This document shows positions 12,031 through 25,900 of a stretch of 64,000 nucleotides of DNA, piece by piece. The stretch is taken from positions 25,435,033 through 25,499,032 of the forward strand of contig NC_067201.1 in the NCBI RefSeq assembly GCF_000699445.3, given 5' to 3'. Below the pieces are notes generated by a model, which was not told where the DNA came from, made no database searches, and saw only the letters and a program-made list of their open reading frames with translations. Within the stretch, counting starts at the first letter, position 1. Each line of letters begins with the position of its first letter. Source of the DNA: Schistosoma haematobium. Taxonomy: Eukaryota; Platyhelminthes; Trematoda; Strigeidida; Schistosomatidae. The position numbers were made by a program, and so were the translations under genes.

Positions 12031-13740
12031 TGAATAGAGAATAAACACATCTGAACTTTAACTAAAGTTAAACAGCATTATACTTACATTTCATAGCATG
12101 GTCATCTCATAAAACCATTCAGTGATGTAGTACAGAACATTTTCATGTCATATCTCATTTTATATTCCAATCACATTTTTAATATTAAACATTAATCTAT
12201 GATTAATGTGTTAGTAAAAGTGAGTTACTTTATCTTATGCGTGAATGTCATTGAATGGTCTAAGTGTTACATAACTTGACAATTAGGCTTTGAGTTGTGT
12301 AAACGTATTACATGATATTTGTTATAAGATTGTTTGATGCATTTTATTTAGTGATATCGAATCAAGTTCGATGCTGGTTGACATTTATAATGAAAAGCCT
12401 GTAAACGAGAGACAGCTATTTCATTAAACGGAATATACCCATTGAAACATAAAATATAAAAAGAGAACTCTTCGTTAACTATTTCATTAACATAGATTTA
12501 GAGTTAACTCATTATATCAATCCAGCATTTGCATAGAATCTTTCATTTAACAGGGGAATGATATAATCTAGTAAGCTTGTAATCCAGTTTTATTCTGATA
12601 CTTGGACAGCATGACACACTTAAATGATGTTTAGGCGTATGGCCAGTCAATTGGTTTCAAATTATCAACTTATTATTACTTTAATTCAAGTATTTCAAAG
12701 ACATTGATGAAAATGTGATTGGTGTCGAATCGAAATATCGAAATATCCACGGATAATGAATTCTGGAAACTAGTGTTAGCTGTCAGTCACTCATTGTCAA
12801 ATATACAGTCGGACATGCATACTAACTGAATAACGATAACTTTAACATTCGTGTAAGCATTGCCATTCAGAAAATCTTATAACCTATATTACAATTCATA
12901 ACGAACCACAGTTCACCTTTTCTATATTGTATGGTGCTTTTCTTAATTTTTTAAACTACATGTGATTGTTGAACTAGAAGCCTCATTTTAATTAGTGTTG
13001 TCATCACCCCTTAGTCAAAGTTATATTCAGTCAGACCATTTAGATTGAATAGAACAACTATTTGGAAACACGAGACAGTAATCAAATTATTCCTTCAACA
13101 TTCATAATTGACAGAGATAATATATATTACAAATGCTCTTCTAATACATAAGTGAACAACGAATGTTCTGAATAGCTCGATCTCAACTATTTGCTCACAT
13201 AGTAATAAGAAGTTTCATCTACTTGTTCCATATTAATTAAAGCTGCGATCCGAATACGATTGGCTGATCGTTTCCTGTCAATTCTAATATATATTATGAT
13301 TCTTTCCACTGCTTTTGTGGCAGCTGCGATTGTATTTTATGTTTCAGGTCGTTGGGTATGTCAGTGAGTGAAACTGTTTTATTAGCAAACTATTTATGCT
13401 TCATATGACCGTTTGTTTCATGCAAACCCATGAGAAATAAACACACACTTCAAACACAAATGACTTGGACAATACTCTCAATACACAGTAGATGACAATT
13501 GAATACTGAGTCTACTCACAAGTTCTAAATTTAAATAAACTCTTATGAAGCTGATTTGTTCAATCAACAAATTTCTTCAATTTTGACTGACGTGACCATA
13601 ACACTTTGTACATGATACTTGTACACGATGAAATCACGGTCTTCATCTAAACGTCTTTCTTCCATCAGTAAATGGTAAGTCGTTGTGAATAATTTTAACT
13701 ACTACCACACACCATAACGTGTAGAACAATATAAATCGGT
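12031..13740. other. AT-rich single-copy stretch without a recognisable gene
   Basis: This begins just past an (ATA)n tract at about 12016, where similarity to the right arm ends. Frames are short and no splice-bounded exon or transposon domain could be recognised. Confidence 0.4.
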
Positions 13741-14950
13741 TTTCATTATCCGCCCGGCAATTTTTGTAAAAATTTTTAAAAAAATTCCTTCCCCTATTAA
13801 TAAATTTTTCAACCCCAAAACTACAATATTTTTCATCCCGTTTCGTCCAATGAAATGGCTAGTTTTAAAATTCGTTTTAATTGGTTAGTTATGTCTTGTC
13901 AAATTGTTGTAAAATATCAGTACTTGTCGACGAAGTACATTTTAGTCATCATTATGGAGGAGAGTAACGTGCCGATTACAAGCGCTGTTGTTTCTCACGT
14001 AACAGAAACCGTGAAAGTCTTTTTGACAACCTTGTTTCTCGTTGCGTTCCCATCACTTGAAGCGTCGAAGTCCGCTATCACAAATTATGAAAGATCAACA
14101 TACTGTCATTATGTAGTGAGAGATTCGCATTTGGGCTGAGATGAAAATTCGTATATTAAATTTGTGTGTTGGAAACATGGCCGTATAAGATCTAGCGGTT
14201 CGTCGCAGCGGATTAGACGGAGGAGGTAATTTGATTAATGTAATTATAATTTTCCATAAAGGACTTCCGTGAACAGTTAACGTACTTCCTTTATCTCTTG
14301 TAAGTTACCAACTATCAAAATAAAGTCGATATGAATGCAACGTTGAGCAATGACAAGGAAGAAATTGTTTCGATTAACTCAGAGGAGTTCACTGAACGAG
14401 ACGACGAAAACGCGTATGACAGCAGACTTTGTGATATTTGCAACCATGCGCAACCACCACATGAAACTGCTGGCGTGCAATTAATGCTAACCAATTATTC
14501 GCTCATCAATCTTAAATGTTTTTATATGACCGCATATGTGTGCACCCTACTTATCTTATTCATCACATGTCTGTGACATAATTTTGTGTAACTATAAATG
14601 TTAATTAACGCATGGACAAATGGAGTTGGCTAACCCGCCAACTCAACTGCCCGTCGTCTCACTTCTCTCTGTTCTATTTGCTTCATATATAAAATATATA
14701 CATTCAAAAGTCCATTCTCGTTATTTAACTTATTTAATTCCGTTATTGACTAACGTGATTTAAGTCTATGATTATATACGAGGATAGGCGACATATAAGT
14801 TCCAATAACGATCATTCACTACGATCTCCTTGGAGTCAGTTCTCGGGTCACTAAACTACCATTAAATCAGCAATAGATTCTATTAAACCCACTTAAAGGG
14901 TATGATAATAACAACTTCTTGCATTACCGAATTATCGGTAACGAACTATG
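13740..14950. other. Unclassified segment of distinct composition, possibly LTR-derived
   Basis: It has two short open frames on the plus strand (13855-14139 and 14331-14576) and a stretch at about 14630-14890 rich in direct-repeat-like, LTR-style sequence. The second frame has a hydrophobic C terminus and a CDICNHA motif. Neither frame matches a family I know. Composition is less AT-rich than the neighbours, which suggests a transposon remnant, but no RT, integrase or protease motif is visible. Confidence 0.25.
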
Positions 14951-15239
14951 GAATCCAGTGCTTGTTTATTGTTTATCAAAAGATTTCTGTCCTGCTTCAA
15001 ATATACTCTCTACTTGAGCATACAAAAGTCAAAATGAAAAGCAACAAGTCGAGGAATATGTAGCTCCGAAACTCATTCAAATCCTAAAACCTCTGTTGTC
15101 TGTAGGAAATGTCGTTTGTAAACTGCTGGGTGAGTATCTTTAACAATGAGAATATATTTCATGCTCTACGTATCAGTCTTAAATAGATTAGCGAGAATAA
15201 TCTCAGTAGTAATAATATCTAACTCAGTATTATTATCAC

Positions 15240-16570
15240 TGTCAATAAACCATCAAGCTGAACTCAAGCTCAGGTGTTCATGACTTCTCATCAGTTATCT
15301 ATGGAGAGATAGAACCGTTAATTCTAAAACAGCTACTCAAAATATTTAACCTATACTTAGAAGCAAGAACATACCCAGAAAAATGAAAGTAACATACTTA
15401 CTCCTAAATATAAACCAGAGCCTTGAAACTTAGTCCAGAATTATAAGCCAACAAACATCACTCCAGCCATTTAACGAATAATAAAAGCAATGATAAAAGA
15501 TCAAATATCCGACCACCTATTATCTGTACGCCAACTTGAATCATTAATTAACATAAGACCGAAAATGTCCCTTAGACAAAACTCCTCCGAACACTAAAAT
15601 ATCAAATTTACGAAGATTATTAGGTTTTGTCTTAAGAAAGTTCTATCAACATAAGTCCAGAATCCTACTATTAAACTTGTCCATTACTTAGCTATTTACT
15701 TACTTGCGCCTGTTACTCCTAATGGAGCATAGGCCACCTACCAGCATTCTCCAACCCATTTTGTCCAGCGTCAACTTTTCTAGATCCATCCAATTCTTGT
15801 TCATCTTTCTCATGTCTATCTCCATTTTCCAGCGTAGCGTGTTCTTTGGTCTTCCTCTTTTCTTTGCCCTTGAGGATTCCATGTGAGGGCTTGTCTTGTG
15901 ACACAGTTGGGTGCTTTCCTCATTGTGTGTCCTATTCACTTCCAGCGCTTCCTCCAGATCTCTTCCTCTGATTGGATCTGGTTTGTTCTCTCCCACAGTG
16001 GGTTGTTGCTAATAGTGTCCGGCCAACGGATACGAATTATTTTGCGTAGACAACTGTTAATAAACACTTGTTTCTTCTGGATACCGGCTTTTGTAGTTCT
16101 CTAGGTTTCTGCCTCATACAATAGAACTGTCTTGACATTTGTATTGAAAATCCTGACGTTGATGTTGGCTTGACGTGAGTTGTTTTGAGTTCCAGATGTA
16201 CTTCAGTTGTAAATTTGTTGCTCTTGCTTTTCCGATTCGTGCCTCCACTTCTGCATCAGATCCACCGTGTTCATCTATGATTCTGCCCAAACATGTTCAA
16301 TGATATCTAACAGTAAAATACAATATATTTAGACGCTACATTCTAGGACTTAAACTCCCAAGAAAAATAGGGCTTAGGACAGAACTGATGGGTTAGGTAT
16401 TTTAGTATATTTAACTTCCTCATAGTAAAACTTAATACCTGTATGTTTGGTCTAAGTAACCCTTTTCTCACGATCAGAAACTTGCTCATCAGGCAGCGGT
16501 ATAACCACGGATCGATACTATAAATATACCTAGATTATGTAGTTTAAATAGGATTTAGGTAAACAAATCA
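15240..16570 (+). mobile_element. Decayed non-LTR retrotransposon (RT fragment), split by an RTE piece
   Basis: Between 15240 and 15620 a plus-strand translation with several stops and frame changes resembles the N-terminal part of a non-LTR reverse transcriptase: a segment like 'NYKPTNITPAI' then 'IIKAMIKDQISDHLLS'. The region from about 16310 to 16570 may be its continuation. The piece at 15700-16310 is a different, better preserved element inserted within it. No function is expected. Confidence 0.45.
15700..16310 (-). mobile_element. 5'-truncated RTE-like retrotransposon 3' end
   Basis: The minus strand encodes the C-terminal part of the same RTE-like polyprotein present at 48.2-50.75 kb, including the segment running into [12 protein letters not shown] near the 3' end. 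The shared nucleotide stretch also includes the terminal 'ccattaggagtaacaggcg'-like sequence. Frameshifts are present. Only about 600 bp remain, typical of 5' truncation at insertion. Confidence 0.75.
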
Positions 16571-17479
16571 ACACAAACAGAAGACCTACATAATTGTCTC
16601 TCATCATATCACTTGCTTATATGTGGCTCAAATCTCCCACTGACATAACATTTGATAACTCATATTAACCAATGGTTAATATGAACTATTTATTGATGAA
16701 ATTCTATCGAGTTTAAATATTGCCATGAATATAATACATTTATGTGGAGAATAAATAGTTAGTCAAAACCATGTAAGGACTAGATAGACTGTGCATTTGA
16801 AAAAGTCCAGAATAATCTCAGTCACCGACGAAACTCAATCAAGAATTTAATTCTTAAGTAGGCACAATCTAATTATATTGTATTATTATGACAGAATAAG
16901 GCATAACATAAGACATTTAATTGTATGTTAACTGTAAAAACGATCCACAACAATAAATCTGATAAAGCTTTAGTATATCAACACGAACGTGACTGAGAAG
17001 TGATATGAAGTCGGGAAAATCTTTTTCAAATGACAAAATATGATTTCGAATATATTCATACCAGAACTAGTTTGTTACACTGAAGAACACTAAACGTTTG
17101 TATTTTGTTCTTCAATTAGTTCATGAAGGCTGAATCTATGAGTAATGTTTTTTATCATTCACTGAGTTCTACCTCCTATTTTGATGTTTTTCCGTTTACT
17201 TGGTAATCGAGTACCAAATATTAGAGTTTTATAGTCATTAAGGACTCTACATCATTTAGGTAGAGCTCTACTCAACTATCGGTTACAAACATGTCCGGTG
17301 CCTCACAGTCAAAAAATAACAAACGAGAAATACAAACATATGTCAGAGGAAATCATTGGTGGCAAATACTTTTTAATATGAAATATTTACTGATTTAATG
17401 ATCGCCAAATGAACTTAAGTACTGCATATAATACACATTTGAAGCATAGAAAACGTCTCACAAATATTATTTGATTTTA

Positions 17480-18310
17480 AAACACTTAGAATAAAACTCC
17501 CAATTCAGAACATTATGGTTGAGAAATAAAATACAAATCCATGTTTTATGCAGAAGAAAACCTATGCAAATAATCTTTTCTGTGTCAACAATAAAAATAT
17601 TTATTTAGATGTTTTGTTAAAATGCAAACAAAACACATTTAGACTGAATTCATTACTAATGTGTTACGATACTTAAATGTAAGTGTTCATTTTTCAGTAA
17701 AGCTTTATATATAATTTACTATTATTAGAATAGTTAGAGTTTTACATTGTTTCTTACTGATTTACGTTGTCTTCGTAATGAAGGCAGTATTATTGAATAG
17801 AATAAATAGATTGAAATATGTGCATAAGGTGTGAAAATTTGAATTTTAAAAGATCAACATCTCATTCTACCCGGCGATTCAACCCACAATTTAAGATTAA
17901 ATAATCATGTGTTTATTGTTTAAGTGATTATGAATGCCACACAGATCTCATAAACATTACGATTACATCATTTGTTGACATTTTCACATTATTAAAGTCA
18001 AGTGAGTTTTTGCGTTGTGTTCATTTGCTAAATACCTCACATACAGATGTAAGTTATAATTAATATGAACGGTTTTCATATTATTGTTAGTCAAAATACA
18101 AGCGTTGGCTATACATTTGTACTGTAGTAGATTTCATTAGAATAATATAGAAATAAGAATGTCACGTTTTCTAATATTTCTCATCAAATGATCTCAGTAA
18201 TAATTCTAGTAGAAACAAAGAAACGAAATGAATTGAAAAGATTGTTAGATGCCTATTATGATGGATTTCGTAACACATACACTGAATTTACATTTCAAAT
18301 GCAAAACGCG
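17480..18310 (+). repeat. Direct duplication, copy 1
   Basis: This segment is repeated in the same orientation at 18520-19580, with copy 2 interrupted by unrelated sequence at about 18587-19150. It contains a conserved open stretch at 18188-18290. Confidence 0.75.
18198..18269 (+). CDS. Candidate 72-nt symmetric exon in duplication copy 1
   Basis: An AG acceptor after a CT-rich stretch (ending 18197) is followed by 72 bases open in phase 1 and then GTAACA. The encoded stretch includes VETKKRNELKRLLDAYYDG. The length is a multiple of three and both ends are phase 1. No upstream or downstream partner exon was found, so this is a candidate only. Confidence 0.25.
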
Positions 18311-18586
18311 TTTAGGATATCGTTGACATCAAAATTTTTATCACAAATAAGGAAAGTGTTGTCTAAGTATCTCTTGCATAGATAGAAGCTGTCAATTATC
18401 GGTCCAATGAATTGGCCTAATGAGTTAACCGAGTCAATCAAGTCTATTATTTAGTTTCTTATAACTTGTGGCCTATGTGCCCTGTTAATGCATAATGTGA
18501 TGTTACGTACAATTAGAGAATAAAACACAATTCAGAACATTTTGGTTGAGAAATAGAATACAAATTCACGTTTTATACAGAATAAT

Positions 18587-19150
18587 ATGATCTTGATCTG
18601 TCCACCCACTTTGGTGCTGATGATACTTATCTATTCCATATTAAGACCTTGGCGCGACAGGCTGACCGACCTAACGTTGAGGCCGGTACAAGTGAGTTCG
18701 AAGTGGGGTAGAAGGAAGAAAAATATTATATCACCTGATTAGCTGACAAGCACACGAATGAGAGAAGACAAGACAACTGGAACACTACTCGATCTATTCC
18801 GATATCCTGATTTCTCTGAATTCAGAATAGTGCAAAAAGGTACGTGAATAAATAGGTGATTAACCCGACCACAACGTGCAATAATTAGGAAAAATACAAT
18901 CACGTCCAATGCTGGGAATTATAGTAGAAAATAGGGTGTAAAATATTATGTTTAAATTACAATAGCTTCGGAATAGAAAAGGGTATGGTAATGAATCATA
19001 CATGGAACGAAAGCTTAGTTTCCGTAGAATAGATTAGAGACAAAAATAAATCTTAATGTTTTACAAGCTTTGAATAAAATGGAATAACGTCCCGAAAAAT
19101 AGCTTTCGTAATTTGTCAGGGTTTCTTGTTTCCTGTACACGTCACAGATG
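18587..19150. mobile_element. Insert in duplication copy 2, possibly a solo LTR or other non-coding element
   Basis: About 560 bp of unrelated sequence splits the second duplicate exactly where the first is continuous (junctions near 'acagaata' and 'gatgaaaacc'). It has no open frame. I see no clear terminal repeats or target-site duplication, so the class is uncertain. Confidence 0.4.
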
Positions 19151-19476
19151 AAAACCTACACAAATAATCTTCTTTCTGTTTCCAAAATAAAAGATATTTA
19201 TTTCGATGTTTTGTTAAAATGAAAACAAAACATTCCTTTAGATTGATCACATTTAGACTGAATTCATTAACAATGTGTTACGAAACCTAAATGTAAATGT
19301 TCATTTTGAAATTCATCACCTACAGATCTAAGTTATAATTACTATTGATGGTTTTCATATTATTTTTAGTCAAAATACAAGCGTTGACTATGAATTTGAC
19401 TTGAAGTAGATTTCATTAGAATAATATAGAAATAAGAATGTCACGTTTTCTAATATTTCTCATCAAATGATCTCAG

Positions 19477-19548
19477 TAATAATTCTAGTAGAAACAAAGA
19501 AACGAAATGAATTGAAAAATTTGTTAGGTGCCTATTATGATGGACTTC
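19477..19548 (+). CDS. Candidate 72-nt symmetric exon in duplication copy 2
   Basis: Counterpart of 18198-18269 with the same acceptor and a GTACCA donor. The frame stays open; most base changes between the two copies change the residue (for example R to N, D to G, F to L, N to T). This could be a duplicated exon or a pseudogene fragment. Confidence 0.25.
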
Positions 19549-19975
19549 GTACCACAAACACTGAATTTACATTTCAAATGAAAATCCCAGTGCATTTGAA
19601 CATATTGAAAAGATTTCAAGTACCGCCGAAATAAGATGTTTCTCATCTAAACCGGTTTTCTTTTCCAATGCCTTAATATTCCATACATTCCAGATTCTTC
19701 AAATTTTCCAAGTCTTTAAATTCTCTATAAGTAATAATGTTTTCTGTAGATGGAATCACAAAATAGTCATGTATTTTCTATAAAACATGAAAGTCTATAT
19801 TTATTGTTTTTCAAAAATGCATTTTGGTAAGTGTCAATCAACTACTAGATGTCTGATGAACACACTTAACAGCAAAATACTGAATACATGTTTTTCGTTT
19901 AATTTAGTATTCGCTGTCAATCACTAATCTATTACATTTTCCTTGTGATTTTAAACGGAATTTCTATTCACCTAG

Positions 19976-22900
19976 ATGAGATCGACAAGATCTTCAAAGC
20001 AACATAAACTTCTTGGAGACTTTATGAACGTTCCAGTTGATGCACTCTTACGTTTGTCATGGATAATGATATTACTACCAAAATTCTTCCATTCAGAAGC
20101 TCATGCAAAAGTCACTATTGACGATGATACTGGTTACTTTGTTGATCCACAAGGATTTATTAAATTATTTCATGGAATCAACTGTGTGCATAAAGTCGCA
20201 CCATTTTACTTTCCAAAACTACTTGACCCTCATTCATTCAGAGTACTTAGAGATTGGGGAATTAATGTTATACGCTTAGAATTCAACTGGATAGCATTAA
20301 AACCACAAGAAAACGAAATCAGTCAACACTACTTAGATATCATTGAAAGGATTATCGACAATGCTGGATTATATGGAGTTTATATCATCATTGATTTGCA
20401 TCAAGATGGATTATCGAAACGTCTAGGTGCAATTGATGCTGTGCCTAATTGGTTTATGGATAAAATAAAGCGACCACCATATTTATTCCAATACCCTTGG
20501 CCACTAAAAAAAGATCCAGGTGAAGATAACTGGTTTCTAACCTACGTCACATATGAGAGTGCACATGTATTTGAAAGTATATATAAAAATGTTTCAGGAA
20601 TATGGAATTATTTTGCAGAATATTGGAGGATAACAACTAGTCGTTTCGGGAAGAAAGATAATGTTTTAGGTTATAATTTGATAAATGAACCACCACCTGG
20701 AAATGTTTATAAAAATCCATTCCTTCTTTTGCCTAGTAAGTGACAAGTATGCAATATTTTAGTAGTATTGCTTCTGAACATTTTTTATCATATTGCTTTA
20801 TTCATTATTTCATGTCTTTTGACTTGATTGAAGATTTTGTTTTCTCTTGCAAAGAATTCATTCAAATCAATTGATTCTGAAGTCGTTTGATGCTTATTAA
20901 TTTCTAAAGGAACCAGGTTTTGACTTGTCTGCTCTTTATCAGCCATTCCACTAAAATTATCATCTTAAATCTCCATGAAAATAAATAACGTCAATACGCA
21001 CATCAGTGTGCATATTTTCACTTTTAGAAGTGCACGTTTTTGTGATAAACTAATACAGAAATATGTTTCAAGAGTATTGTGGTAACTTCATGTCGTATCA
21101 CCTTTGCAATAAGTTTACATTACAAGATCGGCATGTCATTCAAATAGTTTACATATTTCTTCTACATCAAGGTCAATTTAATAAATATCATTAAATATTA
21201 TTTTTATTAAGTGGAATTTTTCTACAGGAATCAGTAATCACTTTTCCGAATGTATTTTAAGGAATGAAAGTAGCTCTAAGTATTCAATTAGTCAGATGGT
21301 TTTCAATCCACTCTCTTTGTTGTCATATTGCTGAGATAGTCGATATTAGAAGTAACTAAGTTCTCACTATTTGTTTTCTATGAATTCTTCCCCTAAGTCA
21401 AATGTTCAGGTTTTAGCTAAACTATGGAGTGAAACCTTATTCAGAAAGGTTAACGCTTATTTATAACAATTATTTACAACATATTTTTAACCTGGATTTT
21501 AGTCATTAGACAAAAATTCAGCAACAGTCATACCCATTAAAATTGATGGAATGTGATTAAGGTTTAATTAAAAATAGTCACTCAAATCTAATTAGGATGG
21601 TTTTGGGAGTAGGCATATATCGGTTTTTCAGGCTAACCCTTAGAGTTAATAATGGATTTGGTTTTGACACAATTGCAACTCGCGTGCGATTGAGTTTGTT
21701 CACATTTAATTTGGTTAAGGTACTTTGTTAACTTATTTAACGGGCAGAGTCATTCGTACAATAACAACTTATCTATGTATATTTTAGACAACTGATTTCA
21801 GCAGTTCAAGAAAGAAATTTGATTTTGCAACCATATCTGAACTAATTCTCATTCATTACTTTGACATCTATCCAAGCTAACAGTTTCCAGTTAGTTTTTG
21901 TTTGAAGCAAGTCTCGCTTATTCATTCATCGGAGTAAATATCGTGGGTTATTAATCAAACCCTAACAATACGAAACCTGACTCAATCGGAATTATGAATA
22001 AGTTATTTTCGGATTAGAATATTGTCTTGATAGTATCTGTACCGAAAACCCAACATATAGAGCGGCTTCTGACTTACATTATTCTAGCCAGATATAAAAA
22101 GTCGATTCAAACACATATTTATGTTCGTTTCAAAAGAAATTTGCTGATTGATACAAATATATAAAACGACCACTCTCGCTTCATCTTGTCTTGAGTTTCA
22201 CGTCGCTTTGTTCTTGACATTGTTCGGATGTGAAAATATCTCTCATATTTTGCGACATGCAATTGTGACAATATCTCACTAACAAACAAAATTATCAGTT
22301 TAGAGCTGTGGAAACTGTCGAGTTTCTATTGAAACCTTGAACCACTGGATGGTCATTTCGTCTTAAAATGTGATTTCTCAACAGTGTGCGTCCCGCTTGC
22401 AGGACCATGGATGCTCACTGCTGACAAGTCAAATTTTAAGACTGAACGGCCTTCCAGTGCTCCCAGGTAACCAATGGTGATCTGACATTGGTTGGTTCAT
22501 TACCTCAATAAAAATGAAATCGCAAAACATAATTATGCAATCTAAACTTGTGATTGATAATAAGCAGCTATCACATAACTCATACGTTTCATACGAATTG
22601 ACAGTATTTGAGTAGTTCTAATGGCAATCAGATTCTAGAAGCAAGTGATCAATCGTAGTCATGGTTATCAATAAAATATTTACTAAAGCAATTAAACGAA
22701 CATCTTATCACTTTTAATCTGATTCATCCAGAAATAACATATGGCGACAGCAGTATTGAATATTAGAAAGTAGATGACAAGCATAAAATATATTTTATCA
22801 TAATGACAATTAATACCAACAGGTGAACTAACAACGAACAAAACGATTTGTCTATTGTCTTTAGCTATTCAATATTTTGTTGGTGATAATTTAGAACACA

Positions 22901-25900
22901 TAAATAAATGGGCAAAAAATGATAGTAATATTGATCATAATGACAATCGTATTAAGAATAAAAGATGTTATGTAGAACTAGGTTACGTGTTTATAATTTC
23001 AGTCAGTGTGATTTCGGAATTCGCCATCTTCATTATTACGATTATCACTCATTCTGTCTGTTTTTCCACCGTGAATGTAATCAACAAAACAAACATCGAG
23101 ATAAAATCCGCCAAAATTAATTGACTTACTCATTAACCTATACTATGCATGATGCCATGTTGGGTGATTGATTTGTTCACATCGTTTGATCTCAAAGAAG
23201 ACTTTCAAATGAAGAACATTTGGTAATTATTAGAAGAGAATAGATTTCCCTGTTATTGATATTCCTAACTTGAATACAAACACGAAGGCTTAAATGTAAG
23301 ATGACCCATTTAATAAGTCCCCAATAAAATTGAACGAGCGTCGTGAATTTCATTACCTACCACAATCTATCTTCCCGAAAACATTCTGTCCGCAACAGAT
23401 ATGTTTATTTTTGTCAACTTTCACTTATATTCATTCTCAAAATCTATTTCAATTCTTACAATTCCGATCTTTTTCATTTTATATTCGGACAGATAATGCA
23501 GGTCACAATCTCTTATCATTTTATGATTATTTGGTAAATGTTATTCGCCAAACAGACAAGAATACATTGATATTTTACGAGAGTGTAACTTATGGAATAT
23601 ATTTTCCATTTGTTAATGGAATACCTGGTACTGGTATCCAACGTGTTCCCGGTTTATTACAAGATGAGACGGCCAGAAAGAAGAGTGTATTATCTTATCA
23701 TTACTACTGTTGGTTATTGGAATCGACACCATCTACAGAGAATATGCCATCATGGAAACGATATTTGTGTGATAAAGTGAGAGTTCAATTACCTGGTTTA
23801 TTGTTTGTAACGCATATGCATTCCAATATCTCAATGCTTTAATATCAACATTAACCAACTGATATTTTTAGCATAAGCTAACTGGCTTTCATTTTATTCG
23901 TAACTTGATTATCGGACTTGACTGGAAAATGTTTAAATCTGTTGTCACTCTTAATAATATTTTCTAAATAAATAAATGATTGGATCTATATTCAGAACAG
24001 CTTCATTCAATCAAGTTAAACGTCGAAGGACCGCTGACCGAAAGTATTTTCATAATAAAATGCCATTTACATTTCACACCATATCCTGACGTTAACCAGA
24101 CAACTATTCACTGCTCTGTAGGAGTGCTTACAACCCTACCAGAAATCAAACCTAAAGCCTTAATATGTCTTAGCGAGTGCGTTTTCAGATCAGCACTTTA
24201 GCATACGATGATTGTCAATTTAGCTTCAGTCAGCTGAATTCATTACGTTATTGTCAAGCCCAAAATTTAATTATTTGAACAAATTTCATATAGGAAGAAC
24301 GCCATTGATTATTGGATGTGAGTTAAGCAACATAGAATCTTCGATATTCTGTTAAGTTTTTGCAAGCACCAATCATGTGAAAGTAGGCTTTAGCTTCAGT
24401 AATTGATACCTCTCTTGAAAATATTATAAAAATGAAGCATTAGATCTGCTGATATTTACTCCTTATTAGATATATGCCTTTCTAAATATTTCAACTAATG
24501 TCGATCATGATATTAAAATGATTGATTGACCACTCGAATCCTTTAGACCATGAACATTTGTTTAGTCGTAATTCTGAGGTGCTTCACAATTTCAACCAAT
24601 AAGTAGTTTATTAATGCCATTGAGTTACTCGATGACTTATGAAAAGAGTTATCTGTTGGTTTTGGTTTGTTAGTCCTTGACAGAAATTTCGAAGCGAAAT
24701 TATTTCTCATCTATGTAAACGTATGGAGTTATTATCGCACACGTTTCATTTATATAGCTGACCATTTTCAATACGCTTATTAGATATGTAAATATTGACT
24801 AGGGAAATAAATTTGAGTGAACTCAGGCAAGTACTTGTAGCTCATTTTTGTTCCCGAAACCACGTAGCACACTAAGAAATTTCGCTAGATCCGAATTACA
24901 AATCGTTAAGCCATATCGACGTTGAGATATTTGTCATCTATAATAATATGACATCTATGACATTAACGCGATCATCGAGCGCCATCGTGAATTGACTTAA
25001 CAGTAATATTTAATGAGTTATATTTTATGTTAGGGGTCTACATTTCCATTTCCTACCTTCAGGGATAAATGTTTGTGCTCTAACATCTGTTGTAATTGTG
25101 TGTGATTACTCCTGAGGTGTTCCGCTATAAGACAATGATTCATATAAATATTTCTTGTTCTATGTAATACATTCACTGTTGCTGATTCTCTGTGAAAACC
25201 GATCCGCTGACAAAGTATAGATTGGATATCAAACATAGAAATGATAATAATAATAATTAAAATAATAACAATAATGAAAACAACACCAAAACATTCACGT
25301 ACTTCAGAATTTATTTACTTAGAATTGATTGAAAAACTTCCATAAACTAGCTCATATTTATCAATTACCAATCACCAATTCATTTATTTTCACCATAAAA
25401 ATACTCACAGTAAACAATATGATGATGAATAAGTTTGCAAAATTGTTAGAACGATTGTGTACTTTGTAATTGATTAAAACAAGTTAAATAAGATGAGAAA
25501 TTTCTACATTCCTTCTATACAGTAATAGCATTTATGTTCTATGAATCATCCTAACTAGCAAAAGTTATAGTAATGGGTGTGTCTGAAGTTGGGCGTAGAT
25601 GAATAAACAACAATGACGAATAATTCTATACAGCAATGATAAGTATGGATTCTGTCATCTTTGTATTCTTGAGATATAGTGAATTAGCCAAAACCACCTA
25701 TAAACTAACAGTGGAAGTGTAAATAGAAGCATTGGATTAATATGTACTCTGTGTTACCTTTCAAAGTAAAATTAGCTATTTTGTAGCTGTGATTAAACTC
25801 AGTTGTTTATTGAAACCCATTCATAAACACTATAGGATTTTGCACGCAAATGTACACATGTTCTGTGTTGACACAATCTCCAGTTTATGAAGTAAAGTGA

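Larger units (their letters stand above)
18520..19580 (+). repeat. Direct duplication, copy 2 (interrupted)
   Basis: Matches 17480-18310 on both sides of an insert at about 18587-19150. The 3' part (19310-19580) is nearly identical to 18040-18300. It ends about 400 bp upstream of the endoglycoceramidase-like gene. Confidence 0.75.

Noticed and set aside
22855..23124. 89-codon ORF with hydrophobic stretch in intron 1 of the GH5 gene
   Set aside because: No start context, partner exon or known motif; it is within an AT-rich intron where such frames occur by chance.
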